Positions 49,896-58,346 of a DNA stretch of 64,000 bases are shown piece by piece. A program made the translations under genes and the position numbers. Source of the DNA: JAYPWI01 sp038135065 (lineage in GTDB: Bacteria > Actinomycetota > Acidimicrobiia > Acidimicrobiales > Poriferisodalaceae). Where the stretch lies: the NCBI GenBank assembly GCA_038135065.1, contig JAYPWI010000006.1:1-64000 (forward strand), read 5' to 3'. The notes under the pieces are model-generated. The model made no database searches and was not told where the DNA came from. It worked only from the letters and a program-made list of their open reading frames with translations. Positions within the stretch are counted from its first letter, which is position 1. The number at the start of each line of letters is the position of its first letter.

Positions 49896-51398
49896 ATGAG
49901 CACGGCCGTGTCTGACCACCCCGACCTGCCCACCGACGTTGTCGATCCAGACGGCTACCAACGGGCCATCGAACGGTTCCGAACTCAGGGAATCCGCCTT
50001 CCCACCTTCGCCGAACTCAGCGACCCGATCCAGATTCCCACCCCAATCAGGGACCAGGTCGCTGGCGTCGATCGCAATGCCGCTGACCCGGCAAATCTCT
50101 TCCGGGTCAATTGGTACAACGATCTCGATGGGGGCTTCGTCTCCGTCCCCGAGCATGTCGTGCTGCCGTCGGAGCTGACCGGGGTGCCGGCCCGCATCGT
50201 GGTCGCGTTCGGGAACCGCTTCCCCATGATCGGCGCTCACAAGGTCCTCGCTGCCTACTCCTGCCTGGTTCCTCGGGTGGTGAGCGGGCAATTCGACCCG
50301 ACCCGCCACCGGGCCGTATGGCCGTCGACTGGCAACTACGCCCGGGGAGGGGTGGCCATCAGTCGGCTCATGGCCTGTCGGGGCGTTGCCGTGCTGCCCG
50401 AGAACATGAGCCGTGAGCGGTTCGAATGGCTCGACCGCTGGGTGCCCGATCCCGCCGACGTCATCAAGACGCCCGGCTCGGAGAGCAACGTCAAGGAGAT
50501 CTACGACGCGTGCGCGGAACTGGAGCGAGATCCCGGCAACTTCATCCTCAATCAGTTCTCGGAGTTCTCGAACCACATCGGTCACTACGAGGTGACCGGC
50601 CGAGCCCTCGGGCACATCTTCGACACCATGGCGGCTCGCGAACCCGGACTTCGCTTGGCCGCGTTCGTGTCCGCATCGGGATCTGCGGGAACCCTTGGAG
50701 CCGGCGACCGCCTCAAGGACGACTACGGGGCTCAGATCGTTGCCGTGGAAGCCCTCGAGTGTCCGACGATGCTCTACAACGGCTTCGGCGAGCACAACAT
50801 CCAAGGCATCGGCGACAAGCACATTCCCCTCATCCACAACGTCACGAACACCGACGTGGTGGTGGCAATCTCAGATGCGGCCACCGATGGTCTCGGCCTT
50901 GTGTTCAACACCGAGGCAGGCCGGACCGCCCTGCGCGAAGACCTCGGCGCAGCATCGTGGGTGATCGACGAACTCGGGCACTTCGGGTTCTCGGCCATCG
51001 CCAACACCCTGGCCGCCATCAAGACAGCCCGAGCTCTGGACCTGGGGGCAGACGACGTCATCGTCACCGTTGCCACCGACGGCTACGAGTTGTACCTGTC
51101 CGAGCGGGAACAGCAGTTGGCCAACCTGTACGGCGGGACCCTCGATGCCGGCGCAGCCCGGGGTCTCATCGACAGCCACCTGGCCGGCATCGATGACGAC
51201 CACCTCGAGGTCCTCGACCAACGCGGCCGGGACAGGATCTTCAACCTGGGGTATTTCACCTGGGTCGAACAGCAGAACGTTCCCTTCGAGGACTTCGTCG
51301 CCCGGCGCGACCAGGCCTTCTGGCAGTCGCTCCGGAGATACCCAGCCCGCTGGGACGAGATGATCCACGACTTCAACGCGGCCACCGGACTCGGCTGA
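49896..51398 (+). CDS. Fold-type II PLP-dependent enzyme (cysteine-synthase-like), 500 residues
   Basis: This 500-residue protein belongs to the tryptophan-synthase-beta/cysteine-synthase superfamily. MIGAHKVLAAY near residue 110 should hold the PLP lysine (compare SHK in the next gene), WPSTGNYARGGVAIS the substrate loop, and SASGSAGTLGAGDRLK the phosphate-binding glycine loop. It is longer than cysteine synthases (about 310) and has a long C-terminal extension ending in VARRDQAFWQSLRRYP. The start is fixed by the -10-like TACACT 7 nt upstream. The next gene begins at the very next base after the stop. The reaction is unknown; beta-elimination or replacement is expected. Confidence 0.82.
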   Translation: MSTAVSDHPDLPTDVVDPDGYQRAIERFRTQGIRLPTFAELSDPIQIPTPIRDQVAGVDRNAADPANLFRVNWYNDLDGGFVSVPEHVVLPSELTGVPARIVVAFGNRFPMIGAHKVLAAYSCLVPRVVSGQFDPTRHRAVWPSTGNYARGGVAISRLMACRGVAVLPENMSRERFEWLDRWVPDPADVIKTPGSESNVKEIYDACAELERDPGNFILNQFSEFSNHIGHYEVTGRALGHIFDTMAAREPGLRLAAFVSASGSAGTLGAGDRLKDDYGAQIVAVEALECPTMLYNGFGEHNIQGIGDKHIPLIHNVTNTDVVVAISDAATDGLGLVFNTEAGRTALREDLGAASWVIDELGHFGFSAIANTLAAIKTARALDLGADDVIVTVATDGYELYLSEREQQLANLYGGTLDAGAARGLIDSHLAGIDDDHLEVLDQRGRDRIFNLGYFTWVEQQNVPFEDFVARRDQAFWQSLRRYPARWDEMIHDFNAATGLG

Positions 51399-52574
51399 GT
51401 GAGCCTGCTCATCCCTCCCCCGGACGATCCCACCTGGCTGGGATTCGGTCGTCGGGGATGGGTCAGCCACGACCATCACAATCCCTTCCTCCGCTTTCGC
51501 TCGATGCTCACCAGCTACCAGCGAGCCGCCGAACTCGGGTGGTCAGACGATCAGTTCGTCGACCTGGTGAACTCCCTGGACGACGCCCTTGCGGAGGTCG
51601 CCGACCATGGGTTCTCGCTCACCCCGATGTACGAGGCTCCCGAACTGGCGACGGCGGTGGGTCACCGGGGTCGACTGTGGATCAAGGACGAGACAGGCAA
51701 CGTGACGGGCTCCCACAAGTCGCGCCACCTCTTCGGTCTCGCCCTTCACCTGGCCGTCGAGGATGTGCCGCTCGATGTTCCACTGGCCATCGCCTCGTGC
51801 GGCAACGCAGCACTGGCCGCATCGGCCATCGCGCGTGCCGCATCAAGACCACTCGAGGTCTTCGTCCCCGATTGGGCCGAAGGATGGATTCTCGATCGAC
51901 TCGATGCCAACGGGGCTCAGGTGTCGGTGTGCTCCCGTGACGAGGGCGAGCTCGGCGATCCATGCCATCGGAGGTTCCGAGAAGCCGTCGCGTCGGGGGC
52001 GCTGCCCTTCGGATGCCAGGGTCCCGACGAGCCCCGGACCCTCGACGGCGGACGGACCCTAGGGTGGGAAATCGTCGAGGAGATCCCCAGCTGCGATCGG
52101 GTCGTCATCCACGTTGGCGGTGGGGCGCTCGCATCGAGCGTGGCCCAGGCCCTCGCTGGAGCCGTGGCCTCGGAGCAATGGGTGTCACTCCCCACCTTCG
52201 ACACGGTGCAGACCCAAGGCTGTGCCCCGTTGGCCGCAGCCATGGACCGACTCGCTCCGCAACTCCAGGCAGGAGTTGCCTTCAGCGAGCTCGACACCAC
52301 CGGGGCGATGCAGCCCTGGCCCACCATCCCGACCTCCTTGGCCGACGGCATCCTCGACGATGTCACCTACGACTGGATCGTGTTGGCCTGGATGATGCTC
52401 GCAACAGGCGGACGAGCGATCGTGGCACCGGAACAGGACGTACGACGGGCCCACCACCTGGCTCAGCAGGGAGGCCATCGGGTCAGCGCCACCGGATCAG
52501 CCGGTCTGGCGGGGCTGCTCGCCCAGCCAGAACCCGATGCCGAGACGGTGGTGGTGTTCAGCGGCGTCGGGTGA
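51399..52574 (+). CDS. Fold-type II PLP-dependent enzyme (threonine-synthase/dehydratase-like)
   Basis: This 391-residue enzyme of the same superfamily has LWIKDETGNVTGSHKSRHLF near residues 90-110, with the PLP lysine in GSHKSR, ASCGNAALAASAIARAA for the substrate loop, and HVGGGALASSVAQAL as the phosphate loop. ETGNVTGSHK resembles the NPTGSFKDR block of threonine synthase. GTG 51399 abuts the previous TGA, so translation is coupled and the two enzymes probably act together or as a complex. They are not simple duplicates of each other. The substrate is unknown. Confidence 0.8.
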   Translation: MSLLIPPPDDPTWLGFGRRGWVSHDHHNPFLRFRSMLTSYQRAAELGWSDDQFVDLVNSLDDALAEVADHGFSLTPMYEAPELATAVGHRGRLWIKDETGNVTGSHKSRHLFGLALHLAVEDVPLDVPLAIASCGNAALAASAIARAASRPLEVFVPDWAEGWILDRLDANGAQVSVCSRDEGELGDPCHRRFREAVASGALPFGCQGPDEPRTLDGGRTLGWEIVEEIPSCDRVVIHVGGGALASSVAQALAGAVASEQWVSLPTFDTVQTQGCAPLAAAMDRLAPQLQAGVAFSELDTTGAMQPWPTIPTSLADGILDDVTYDWIVLAWMMLATGGRAIVAPEQDVRRAHHLAQQGGHRVSATGSAGLAGLLAQPEPDAETVVVFSGVG

Positions 52575-52577
52575 GCC

Positions 52578-53438
52578 TCACCCCTGGGTGAACAGCAGTT
52601 GGAACTCGATCACCCCGTGGTCGTCCACCGACAGCACGATCGGGGCACTCGGGGCAACGACGTCGAAGTCGGCGAACACCACGTCGACCCGGCCGACCAC
52701 CACGATCACATCCCCCACGACCTGCGCGTCGATGGCAAAAGTCGTTGGTCGGGTGATCCCCTTGATGGTCAACTCGCCGGCTGCGCTGATCGAGACGGCC
52801 GAGCCGTCCTCGACGGCACCCCCGAGATCCACCGCATCGCTCAGCACGAAAGAGGCCTCGGGGAAGGTCGCAGTGTCGAGGGCCCGCCGGGCAGGCCCGT
52901 TGCGTCCGGGATCGTTGGTGGTGAGCTCGGACAGGTCGGCAACGATGGTGGCACCAACGAGACGGGTCCCATCGATGTCCATCTCGCCTGACACGACGCC
53001 CGTGCGACCCACAGCGGTCACCGAGCCGATCCCGCTCAACTCCTCATCGACCCTGAAACCCACGAACGAACCGGTGGCCTGCTCGAAATCGAAGCTTCCG
53101 ATGGTGGTGTCGACGGACCAACGGCCGGCCACGGGAAAGCTGATCGCCGGCACCGGTGCAGCGGTCTCCGCTTCGTCCTCGGGAGCCGAAGCCTCCGAGG
53201 TGGCCGGGGCCTGGGCAGGTTCGCCGTACCCACTGTCCTGTGGGGCGGCGGCCGGCGCAGTGGTGTCGGCGCTCTGCGACTGCTGCGTCTGCTCGAGGCT
53301 GGCCACGGCATCGGCCAGATCCACCTCGGCGGGAGCGTCATCACGCAGGTACCACCACAGACCACCAGCCACCAATGCCACCACGACAGCAACCAGACCG
53401 GCGATGATCACCACACGGCGACGGATCGACGAAGCCAT
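52578..53438 (-). CDS. YceI-domain protein with N-terminal membrane anchor
   Basis: This 286-residue protein has a basic start (SSIRRR), one membrane helix at about 8-30 (VVIIAGLVAVVVALVAGGLWW), an Ala/Ser/Gln/Glu-rich linker (to about 100), and a C-terminal YceI/lipocalin-like domain with the characteristic DIDGTRLVGATIVADLSEL, NDPGRNGPARRALDTATFP and GELTIKGITRPTTF. YceI proteins bind polyisoprenoids or amphiphiles in a barrel. The anchor places the barrel outside the membrane. Start ATG 53438 has GGAGG upstream. It converges on the PLP-enzyme pair. Confidence 0.9.
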   Translation of the reverse strand: MASSIRRRVVIIAGLVAVVVALVAGGLWWYLRDDAPAEVDLADAVASLEQTQQSQSADTTAPAAAPQDSGYGEPAQAPATSEASAPEDEAETAAPVPAISFPVAGRWSVDTTIGSFDFEQATGSFVGFRVDEELSGIGSVTAVGRTGVVSGEMDIDGTRLVGATIVADLSELTTNDPGRNGPARRALDTATFPEASFVLSDAVDLGGAVEDGSAVSISAAGELTIKGITRPTTFAIDAQVVGDVIVVVGRVDVVFADFDVVAPSAPIVLSVDDHGVIEFQLLFTQG

Positions 53439-53546
53439 TCGGAACCTCCACAGCAAGGCGTGATGGTCAGGACCCTACCGGCCCGTCTGCCGAACCCTGC
53501 CCCGATCGGACATCACCGATCTGGAGATCTGGGTCATGATGTCCGA

Positions 53547-54637
53547 GTGAAGGGTCTGTACATCGTCGCCGCAGTCACCATGGCCGGGGTGTCGTCGGTG
53601 TTCGCCCTGCTGGCCGAAATCGAGAAGGCCTACGACATTCCCCAGAGTCAGCTGGGCTGGATCGCCGGGTCGGCGTTCGTCGGGGCCCTCGTCACCCAGT
53701 TATGGCTGGCTCGATACGCGGATCGAGGTCATGCAACGAGACTGCTCCGGGCCGGGGTCATCGCCTCGGCCCTCGGCCTCGTGTGGTTCGGTCTGGCGAC
53801 GGAACTCTGGCAGTTCGTCCTGGCCCGAACCCTCCTCGGGGCTGGGGTCGGCATGATCATTCCCCCGGCCCGCCGCTACATCGTCGTGACGTCACCCGAG
53901 CGACAGGGAGAGCTCCTCGGAACCTTCTACGGTGCCTACCTGGCCGGTTTCGTGTTCGGCCCTCCGGTGGCCGGTGCCCTGGTGGTCCTCGTCGACCTAC
54001 GCGCGCCCTTCATCGTCCTCGGGGCCGCAACCGCGGCCACCATGTTCTCCCTTCGATCGGTGCACATTCCCGGTGCCGAACAGCGCGACAACAGCAGCGG
54101 CGTACTTCGCCGGCTCATCACGACGAAGCGCATGATCGCCGCCCTGTTGGTCGTCCTCTCCTTCCGTTACTCGGTCGGTGTGTTCGAGCCCCTGTGGTCA
54201 CCGCACCTCGACCGGCTCGGCGCATCGACCCTGACCGTGACCCTTTCCCTCACCGTCTTCGCGCTTCCCATGCTCCTCGTGGCCCGAGCAGCCGGATCCC
54301 TGACCGACCGCTACGGCAGCCGCATCACATCACTCCTCTCGGCCCTGGCCACTGTGCCCTTGATGGCCAGTTACGGGTTCATCGGCGCAGTGCCAGTCCT
54401 GTTCGCGATGGCCATTCCGCACGGCCTCATGGAAGCCGTGCAATCACCGGGCAGCCAGGCAGCGGTGGGAGAAGCGGCCCCACCCGACGACGCAGCGGCC
54501 GCCCAAGGGCTGGGGGAAGCGGCGGGATCGGTGGCCGCCATGTTGGGGGCAATGACCGCACCGCCGCTGTACGTCTGGCTGGGCCCCGGCCCCGCATGGA
54601 TGATCGCAGGGCTGGTGATGTTGATCCTGCTCGGCAC
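53547..54637 (+). CDS. MFS transporter, 3' end lost in assembly gap
   Basis: About 363 residues of an MFS transporter are visible: VTMAGVSSVFALLAEIEKAY in segment 1, ARYADRGHATRLLRAG in loop 2-3, and GAGVGMIIPPARRYIVV. The second half has LTDRYGSRITSL. The frame runs into 100 N at 54638, so one or two C-terminal helices and the stop are missing. The GTG at 53547 is chosen because the first helix follows at once (MKGLYIVAAVTM). The transported compound is unknown. Confidence 0.85.
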
Positions 54638-54737
54638 NNNNNNNNNNNNNNNNNNNNNNNNNNNNNNNNNNNNNNNNNNNNNNNNNNNNNNNNNNNNNNN
54701 NNNNNNNNNNNNNNNNNNNNNNNNNNNNNNNNNNNNN
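54638..54737. other. 100-N scaffold gap, true missing sequence
   Basis: Unlike the other two gaps, the flanks show no shared bases. Both genes entering it (MFS from the left, GNAT from the right) lack their 3' ends, so real sequence is missing; its length is unknown. Confidence 0.8.
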
Positions 54738-55035
54738 CCCACCCCTCGACCCTGCGCGGTCGGGTCCACGGCGAGCACCCGGAAGCCGGCCGAATCGACC
54801 AGTTCCGCCTCACCCGCCTCGCTGCTGTAGTCGTCGTAGTAGGCGACAGCCCCGACGACGACACCCCCATCATCGGCGACGATGACGTCGGCTACCTCGG
54901 CCCGGGCCGCCACATTGCGGAGCTCGCGGCCGTACCAGCCGAGCGAACCCGTGCCGAACAGGGGCAGGTAGGCGTCGTAGCTCAGGTCACCCACCCGCTC
55001 GTACTCGTCGACCCGGGCTTCTCGAATGTTCACCA
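54738..55035 (-). CDS. GNAT-family N-acetyltransferase, C-terminal part lost in gap
   Basis: The first 99 residues of a GNAT acetyltransferase are visible: VNIREARVDEYERVGDL opens as many GNATs do, VADVIVADDGGVVVGAVAYY forms the central strands, and VLAVDPTAQGRGVG is motif A, the acetyl-CoA pyrophosphate loop. The frame then enters the N run. It acetylates an amine acceptor that cannot be named. It is divergent from the IMPDH-like gene, 77 bp away. Confidence 0.85.
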
Positions 55036-55066
55036 TCAGCCGCTTTCGTCCTGCCGAGGCCTCACG

Positions 55067-55072
55067 GTAGCG
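55067..55072 (+). promoter_or_regulatory. Candidate -10 TAGCGT for the IMPDH-like gene
   Basis: TAGCGT lies 40 nt before ATG 55113; with AGGGAG ahead of that ATG this would give a normal leader of about 34 nt, unlike the leaderless candidates elsewhere in the window. Confidence 0.35.
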
Positions 55073-55112
55073 TTGCTGCTCGGTCCCATCGTCCGAGGCA
55101 GGGAGCCCGCCC

Positions 55113-56171
55113 ATGGGTCTCGACAACATTCGTACCGGTCTGACATTCGACGACGTCCTCCTGGTACCTCGTCGCTCCACCATCCGATCCCGTCACGACG
55201 TCTCGGTCCGTACCCAACTATCTCGCAACATCTCACTCGAGATACCCGTGATCGCGGCGAACATGGACACCGTCTGTGAATGGGAGATGGCCACCACCAT
55301 GGCCCGTCTCGGGGGCATCGGCATCCTTCACAGGTTCATGCCGATCGAGGCACAGGCCGACCAGGTGCGTCGGGTGAAGAACGAAGGCGATCTCCTGGTC
55401 GGTGGTGCAGTGGGGACCGATCACGACATGTTCGACCGGGCGCGCGCCATGGTGAACGCCGGAGCCGACTGCCTGGTGTTGGACATCGCCCACGGCCACG
55501 CCGAACATTCGATCGAGGGCGTCCGTCGTCTCAAGGAGACGTTCGGCGATGTCGACGTGATCGCCGGCAACGTGGCCACCCGTCAGGGAGCCGAGGACCT
55601 CGTGGCCGCTGGTGCCGACGCCGTCAAGGTAGGGGTCGGCCCCGGCGGCGTGTGCACCACCCGCCTGGTGGCCGGGGTGGGGGTCCCCCAGCTCACCGCC
55701 ATCGACGACTGCGCCGGAGTCGGTGTGCCCCTCATCGCCGACGGAGGCATCCGGACCTCGGGTGACATGGCCAAGGCCTTGGCCGCCGGAGGGGACTCGG
55801 TGATGATCGGCAGCCTCCTGGCAGGAACCCAGGAGAGCCCCGGAGAAGTGGAGCAGGGTCCGCAGGGTCTGCGGAAGCGCATCCGAGGCATGGCCAGTTT
55901 CGAAGCTCTGGAAGCCCGGGCCGAGCGGCACGGGGAAGACGTCGACGACGAGTACTTCGAACAGCGGGCCCCCGAGGGGGTGGAGGGCACGGTGCCCTAT
56001 CGGGGGGCTGCCAGCAGCGTCATCTTCCAGATGTTGGCCGGGGTACGCAGCGCGATGAGCTACAGCAACGCCCGAGACCTGACCGAGTTCCAACGGGTGT
56101 CCGAGTTCGTCAGGATCACCCCGCTCGGCCTCCGGGAGAACACACCCCACGCGACGAACCCGGGCTGGTGA
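55113..56171 (+). CDS. IMP dehydrogenase/GMP reductase family enzyme without CBS domains
   Basis: This 352-residue TIM-barrel enzyme has LTFDDVLLVPRRSTIRS at its start, the catalytic cysteine loop GVGPGGVCTTRLVAG, IADGGIRTSGDMAKALAAG, and the flap EGVEGTVPYRG. No CBS (Bateman) pair is inserted, so it has the length of a GMP reductase (about 350) rather than IMPDH (about 490). The flap residues read DDEYFEQ: the Tyr of the IMPDH Arg-Tyr dyad is kept but the Arg is Glu. It could be a GMP reductase, an atypical IMPDH or a mycobacterial GuaB1-like protein. AGGGAG precedes the ATG. Confidence 0.85.
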   Translation: MGLDNIRTGLTFDDVLLVPRRSTIRSRHDVSVRTQLSRNISLEIPVIAANMDTVCEWEMATTMARLGGIGILHRFMPIEAQADQVRRVKNEGDLLVGGAVGTDHDMFDRARAMVNAGADCLVLDIAHGHAEHSIEGVRRLKETFGDVDVIAGNVATRQGAEDLVAAGADAVKVGVGPGGVCTTRLVAGVGVPQLTAIDDCAGVGVPLIADGGIRTSGDMAKALAAGGDSVMIGSLLAGTQESPGEVEQGPQGLRKRIRGMASFEALEARAERHGEDVDDEYFEQRAPEGVEGTVPYRGAASSVIFQMLAGVRSAMSYSNARDLTEFQRVSEFVRITPLGLRENTPHATNPGW

Positions 56172-56186
56172 CATCCCGCCGATTCC

Positions 56187-57605
56187 TCAGTCGTCGAACC
56201 TGACCCACATACGCCCGTTGCGGATGGACACGGGGTACGTGCCGAGATCCCGTGTCACGGGCCGTCCCACGGCCCGGCCCGTGTCGGCATCGAATCGACC
56301 GTTGTGCTTCGGACACTCGAGGCAGCCATCGACCACGACCCCGTCCCGAAGCCGAACCTGCTGGTGGGTGCATTCGCCATCGGCCAGGCGAACAACGGGC
56401 TGGGTTCCGGAGCCTCGATCCAGCCGGTACAGGACATAGGGTCGGCCGTTCAGTTGCACCTCGGAGATCTGACCTGGGACGAGATCTCTCGATGGACCGA
56501 GATCGACCTCCCCGTCGGCGGCTCGATGCCACAGGTCGAGCCCCAGGTCGACAGGCCGGTCTCCCCCGAGCGGAGGGGGAAGATCCAGGGGAATCTCGTA
56601 CGAGGGGTCTCGCCGTTGGCGCATCAAGGTGCTCCAGATCAGCCGGTAGGCGGAGAGGGTGCCGTGCACGGCGGGGGCCAACTGATCACTCACAGTCCGG
56701 TGCAGGGCAGGCAGATTGCGGTACGGCACCGTCGGAAAGATGTGGTGCTCCACGTGATAGTTCATGTTGAGGTAGAGAAAGCGGAAGACCGGGTTCATGT
56801 AGACGGTTCGAGTGTTGAGACGGTGATCGAGCACGTCCTCGCGCAAGCCAGCGTGCTGGGTCATCCCGAAGAACACCATCAGCCACGACCCGTAGACGGT
56901 GGGAAGCCCCACCAGCATGATGGGGAAGGGGGTCCACGCCAGGAGCGAACCCCCTGCGGCCAGCCCGAGAACGGCCAAGAAGGCACGGCTCTCCCACACG
57001 ACCCGACGGTGCTCCTCAGCAGGCACCAGCTCAGCAGCGTCGGGATCGAGGCGAGCCATGCTGTGACGCACCAGCCGACCGACCATCAACGGGATCACCC
57101 ACCAGCCGGTGAACCACAGGGCGTTGCGCCACAGGTTCGGTGGGCGTTGGAACGCGATCTCGGCGTCGCGCCCCACCACGATGGTGTCGGTGTGGTGGCG
57201 GTAGTGGGACCAGCGCCAGACGGTTGGCCCCCGCAGCACCATGAACGACGCCACGACGTAGACGATGTCGTTGAGCCGCCGGGATCGGAAGGCCGTCCCG
57301 TGCCCGCACTCGTGCCATCGACTGTCCGATGCTCCCCCGTACAGAGCGCCGTACAGAGCAAATGCAGGGATCGACCACCAGGACCACGCGGTCGCCACCG
57401 CCAACCATCCCGATCCCACCAACAGGGCCAGCCACGCAACGGTGTCGAGGGCGGCCCGGCCACTGCTGCGCTCACTGAGGCGCTGTAGTTCGCCGGCATC
57501 GATCTGGGGACGGAACCAGGGCGCGGCCACCAAGCTCCGATCGGCCGCCCGCTCGGTCTCGATCCCCGTCAGGCTGTAATCACGGCGGGCCACCGGTTGG
57601 GTCAT
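56187..57605 (-). CDS. Membrane fatty-acid-desaturase-like oxygenase fused to a Rieske domain
   Basis: This 472-residue fusion has a di-iron desaturase part (about 50-330) with the three histidine boxes HECGH (98-102), HYRHH (134-138) and HVEHH (284-288), plus about four membrane helices. It is followed by a Rieske [2Fe-2S] domain (about 370-472) with Cys412-x-His414 and Cys431-x-x-His434. The domains match MocD (desaturase-like oxygenase) and MocE (Rieske ferredoxin) of rhizopine breakdown, which are normally separate proteins. Here the electron donor is attached. ATG 57605 overlaps the dipeptidase stop by 4 bp. The substrate is unknown. Architecture is clear. Confidence 0.9.
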   Translation of the reverse strand: MTQPVARRDYSLTGIETERAADRSLVAAPWFRPQIDAGELQRLSERSSGRAALDTVAWLALLVGSGWLAVATAWSWWSIPAFALYGALYGGASDSRWHECGHGTAFRSRRLNDIVYVVASFMVLRGPTVWRWSHYRHHTDTIVVGRDAEIAFQRPPNLWRNALWFTGWWVIPLMVGRLVRHSMARLDPDAAELVPAEEHRRVVWESRAFLAVLGLAAGGSLLAWTPFPIMLVGLPTVYGSWLMVFFGMTQHAGLREDVLDHRLNTRTVYMNPVFRFLYLNMNYHVEHHIFPTVPYRNLPALHRTVSDQLAPAVHGTLSAYRLIWSTLMRQRRDPSYEIPLDLPPPLGGDRPVDLGLDLWHRAADGEVDLGPSRDLVPGQISEVQLNGRPYVLYRLDRGSGTQPVVRLADGECTHQQVRLRDGVVVDGCLECPKHNGRFDADTGRAVGRPVTRDLGTYPVSIRNGRMWVRFDD

Positions 57606-58300
57606 GAGCCCACCGCCGGCCCATAGCGGGGAGCGGCGCCGGTGACGGCCGCCCACCGCCGGGTACCGAATTCGAAATGCCACCACTCGACGTCGAGCAC
57701 CACGAACCCTTCGGCGCGCATGACCCAATACAACCATCGACGCAGGTCCCGAGCCGGGCCCGGTTCACATTCCAGGGCATCGGTCCGAGCACGGGGGGTG
57801 AAGTCGTCGAAGTCGGTGCCCAGGGCGAGGGGAGTTCCTTCCCATGTCAGGGTGCAGTCGATGGCGCCGCCGGTGAGGTGCGGAGGAGGGGTCGTAGGTG
57901 AAGAACTCGGTTCGGCCACGAAGCCAGACGGCAGCGCGGGATCGGCGTAGGCAGCTCGGAACAGTGCATCCTGCAGCGCCAAGGGTCGCCATCCGTCCAG
58001 CACGGCCAACCCCCACGGGTCGGGGATGTGCTCCACCGCAGCGCAGAGTCGCTCGAGCACGCCGGATCGCACCAGCACCTCGGAGGTGGCCTCGGACCAG
58101 CCCGCCTGCCGATAGCAGGGAACCACCGTCACCCGTGGGTGATCTACCGGCACCAGGGGCTCGAAGCCCGACTCCTGGGCCAATGGCATCTCAGCGGGCT
58201 CCGTCAGGCACGGCAGAGCGGCCGTCCGGGGAATGGCCGCGGTCCAGTCCTCCGTGAGCGGCAGAGGCATCAGCCAGGGGCCGTGGTCCGAGCCAGACAT
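57602..58300 (-). CDS. ddpX: D-alanyl-D-alanine dipeptidase (VanX/DdpX family)
   Basis: This 232-residue zinc peptidase has all VanX active-site residues: zinc ligands His141 (PPPHLTGGAID), Asp148 and His208, base Glu205 (VEWWHFEFG), and Arg105 in DGWRP. It hydrolyses D-Ala-D-Ala or related D,D-dipeptides. There is no VanH, VanA or two-component gene nearby, so a vancomycin-resistance role is unlikely; recycling of cell-wall dipeptide or use as a nutrient is more plausible. It has no signal peptide. ATG 58300 has TAGGAT 9 nt upstream. Its stop overlaps the desaturase-Rieske start. Confidence 0.9.
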   Translation of the reverse strand: MSGSDHGPWLMPLPLTEDWTAAIPRTAALPCLTEPAEMPLAQESGFEPLVPVDHPRVTVVPCYRQAGWSEATSEVLVRSGVLERLCAAVEHIPDPWGLAVLDGWRPLALQDALFRAAYADPALPSGFVAEPSSSPTTPPPHLTGGAIDCTLTWEGTPLALGTDFDDFTPRARTDALECEPGPARDLRRWLYWVMRAEGFVVLDVEWWHFEFGTRRWAAVTGAAPRYGPAVGS

Positions 58301-58309
58301 CGCCCACGA

Positions 58310-58315
58310 ATCCTA
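58310..58315 (-). promoter_or_regulatory. Candidate -10 TAGGAT for the dipeptidase/desaturase operon
   Basis: Minus-strand TAGGAT, a 9-nt spacer and ATG 58300; part of a 46-bp intergenic region with a divergent TAGCCT element. Confidence 0.4.
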
Positions 58316-58333
58316 CGACAGCCGCACCGCCGG

Positions 58334-58339
58334 TAGCCT
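58334..58339 (+). promoter_or_regulatory. Candidate -10 TAGCCT for the CrtI-like oxidoreductase
   Basis: TAGCCT, a 7-nt spacer CCCCCCG and ATG 58347, no ribosome site. Confidence 0.45.
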
Positions 58340-58346
58340 CCCCCCG

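Noticed and set aside
57602..58300. Vancomycin-resistance operon
   Set aside because: The VanX-type dipeptidase is intact, but no vanH, vanA or vanRS homologue is adjacent.
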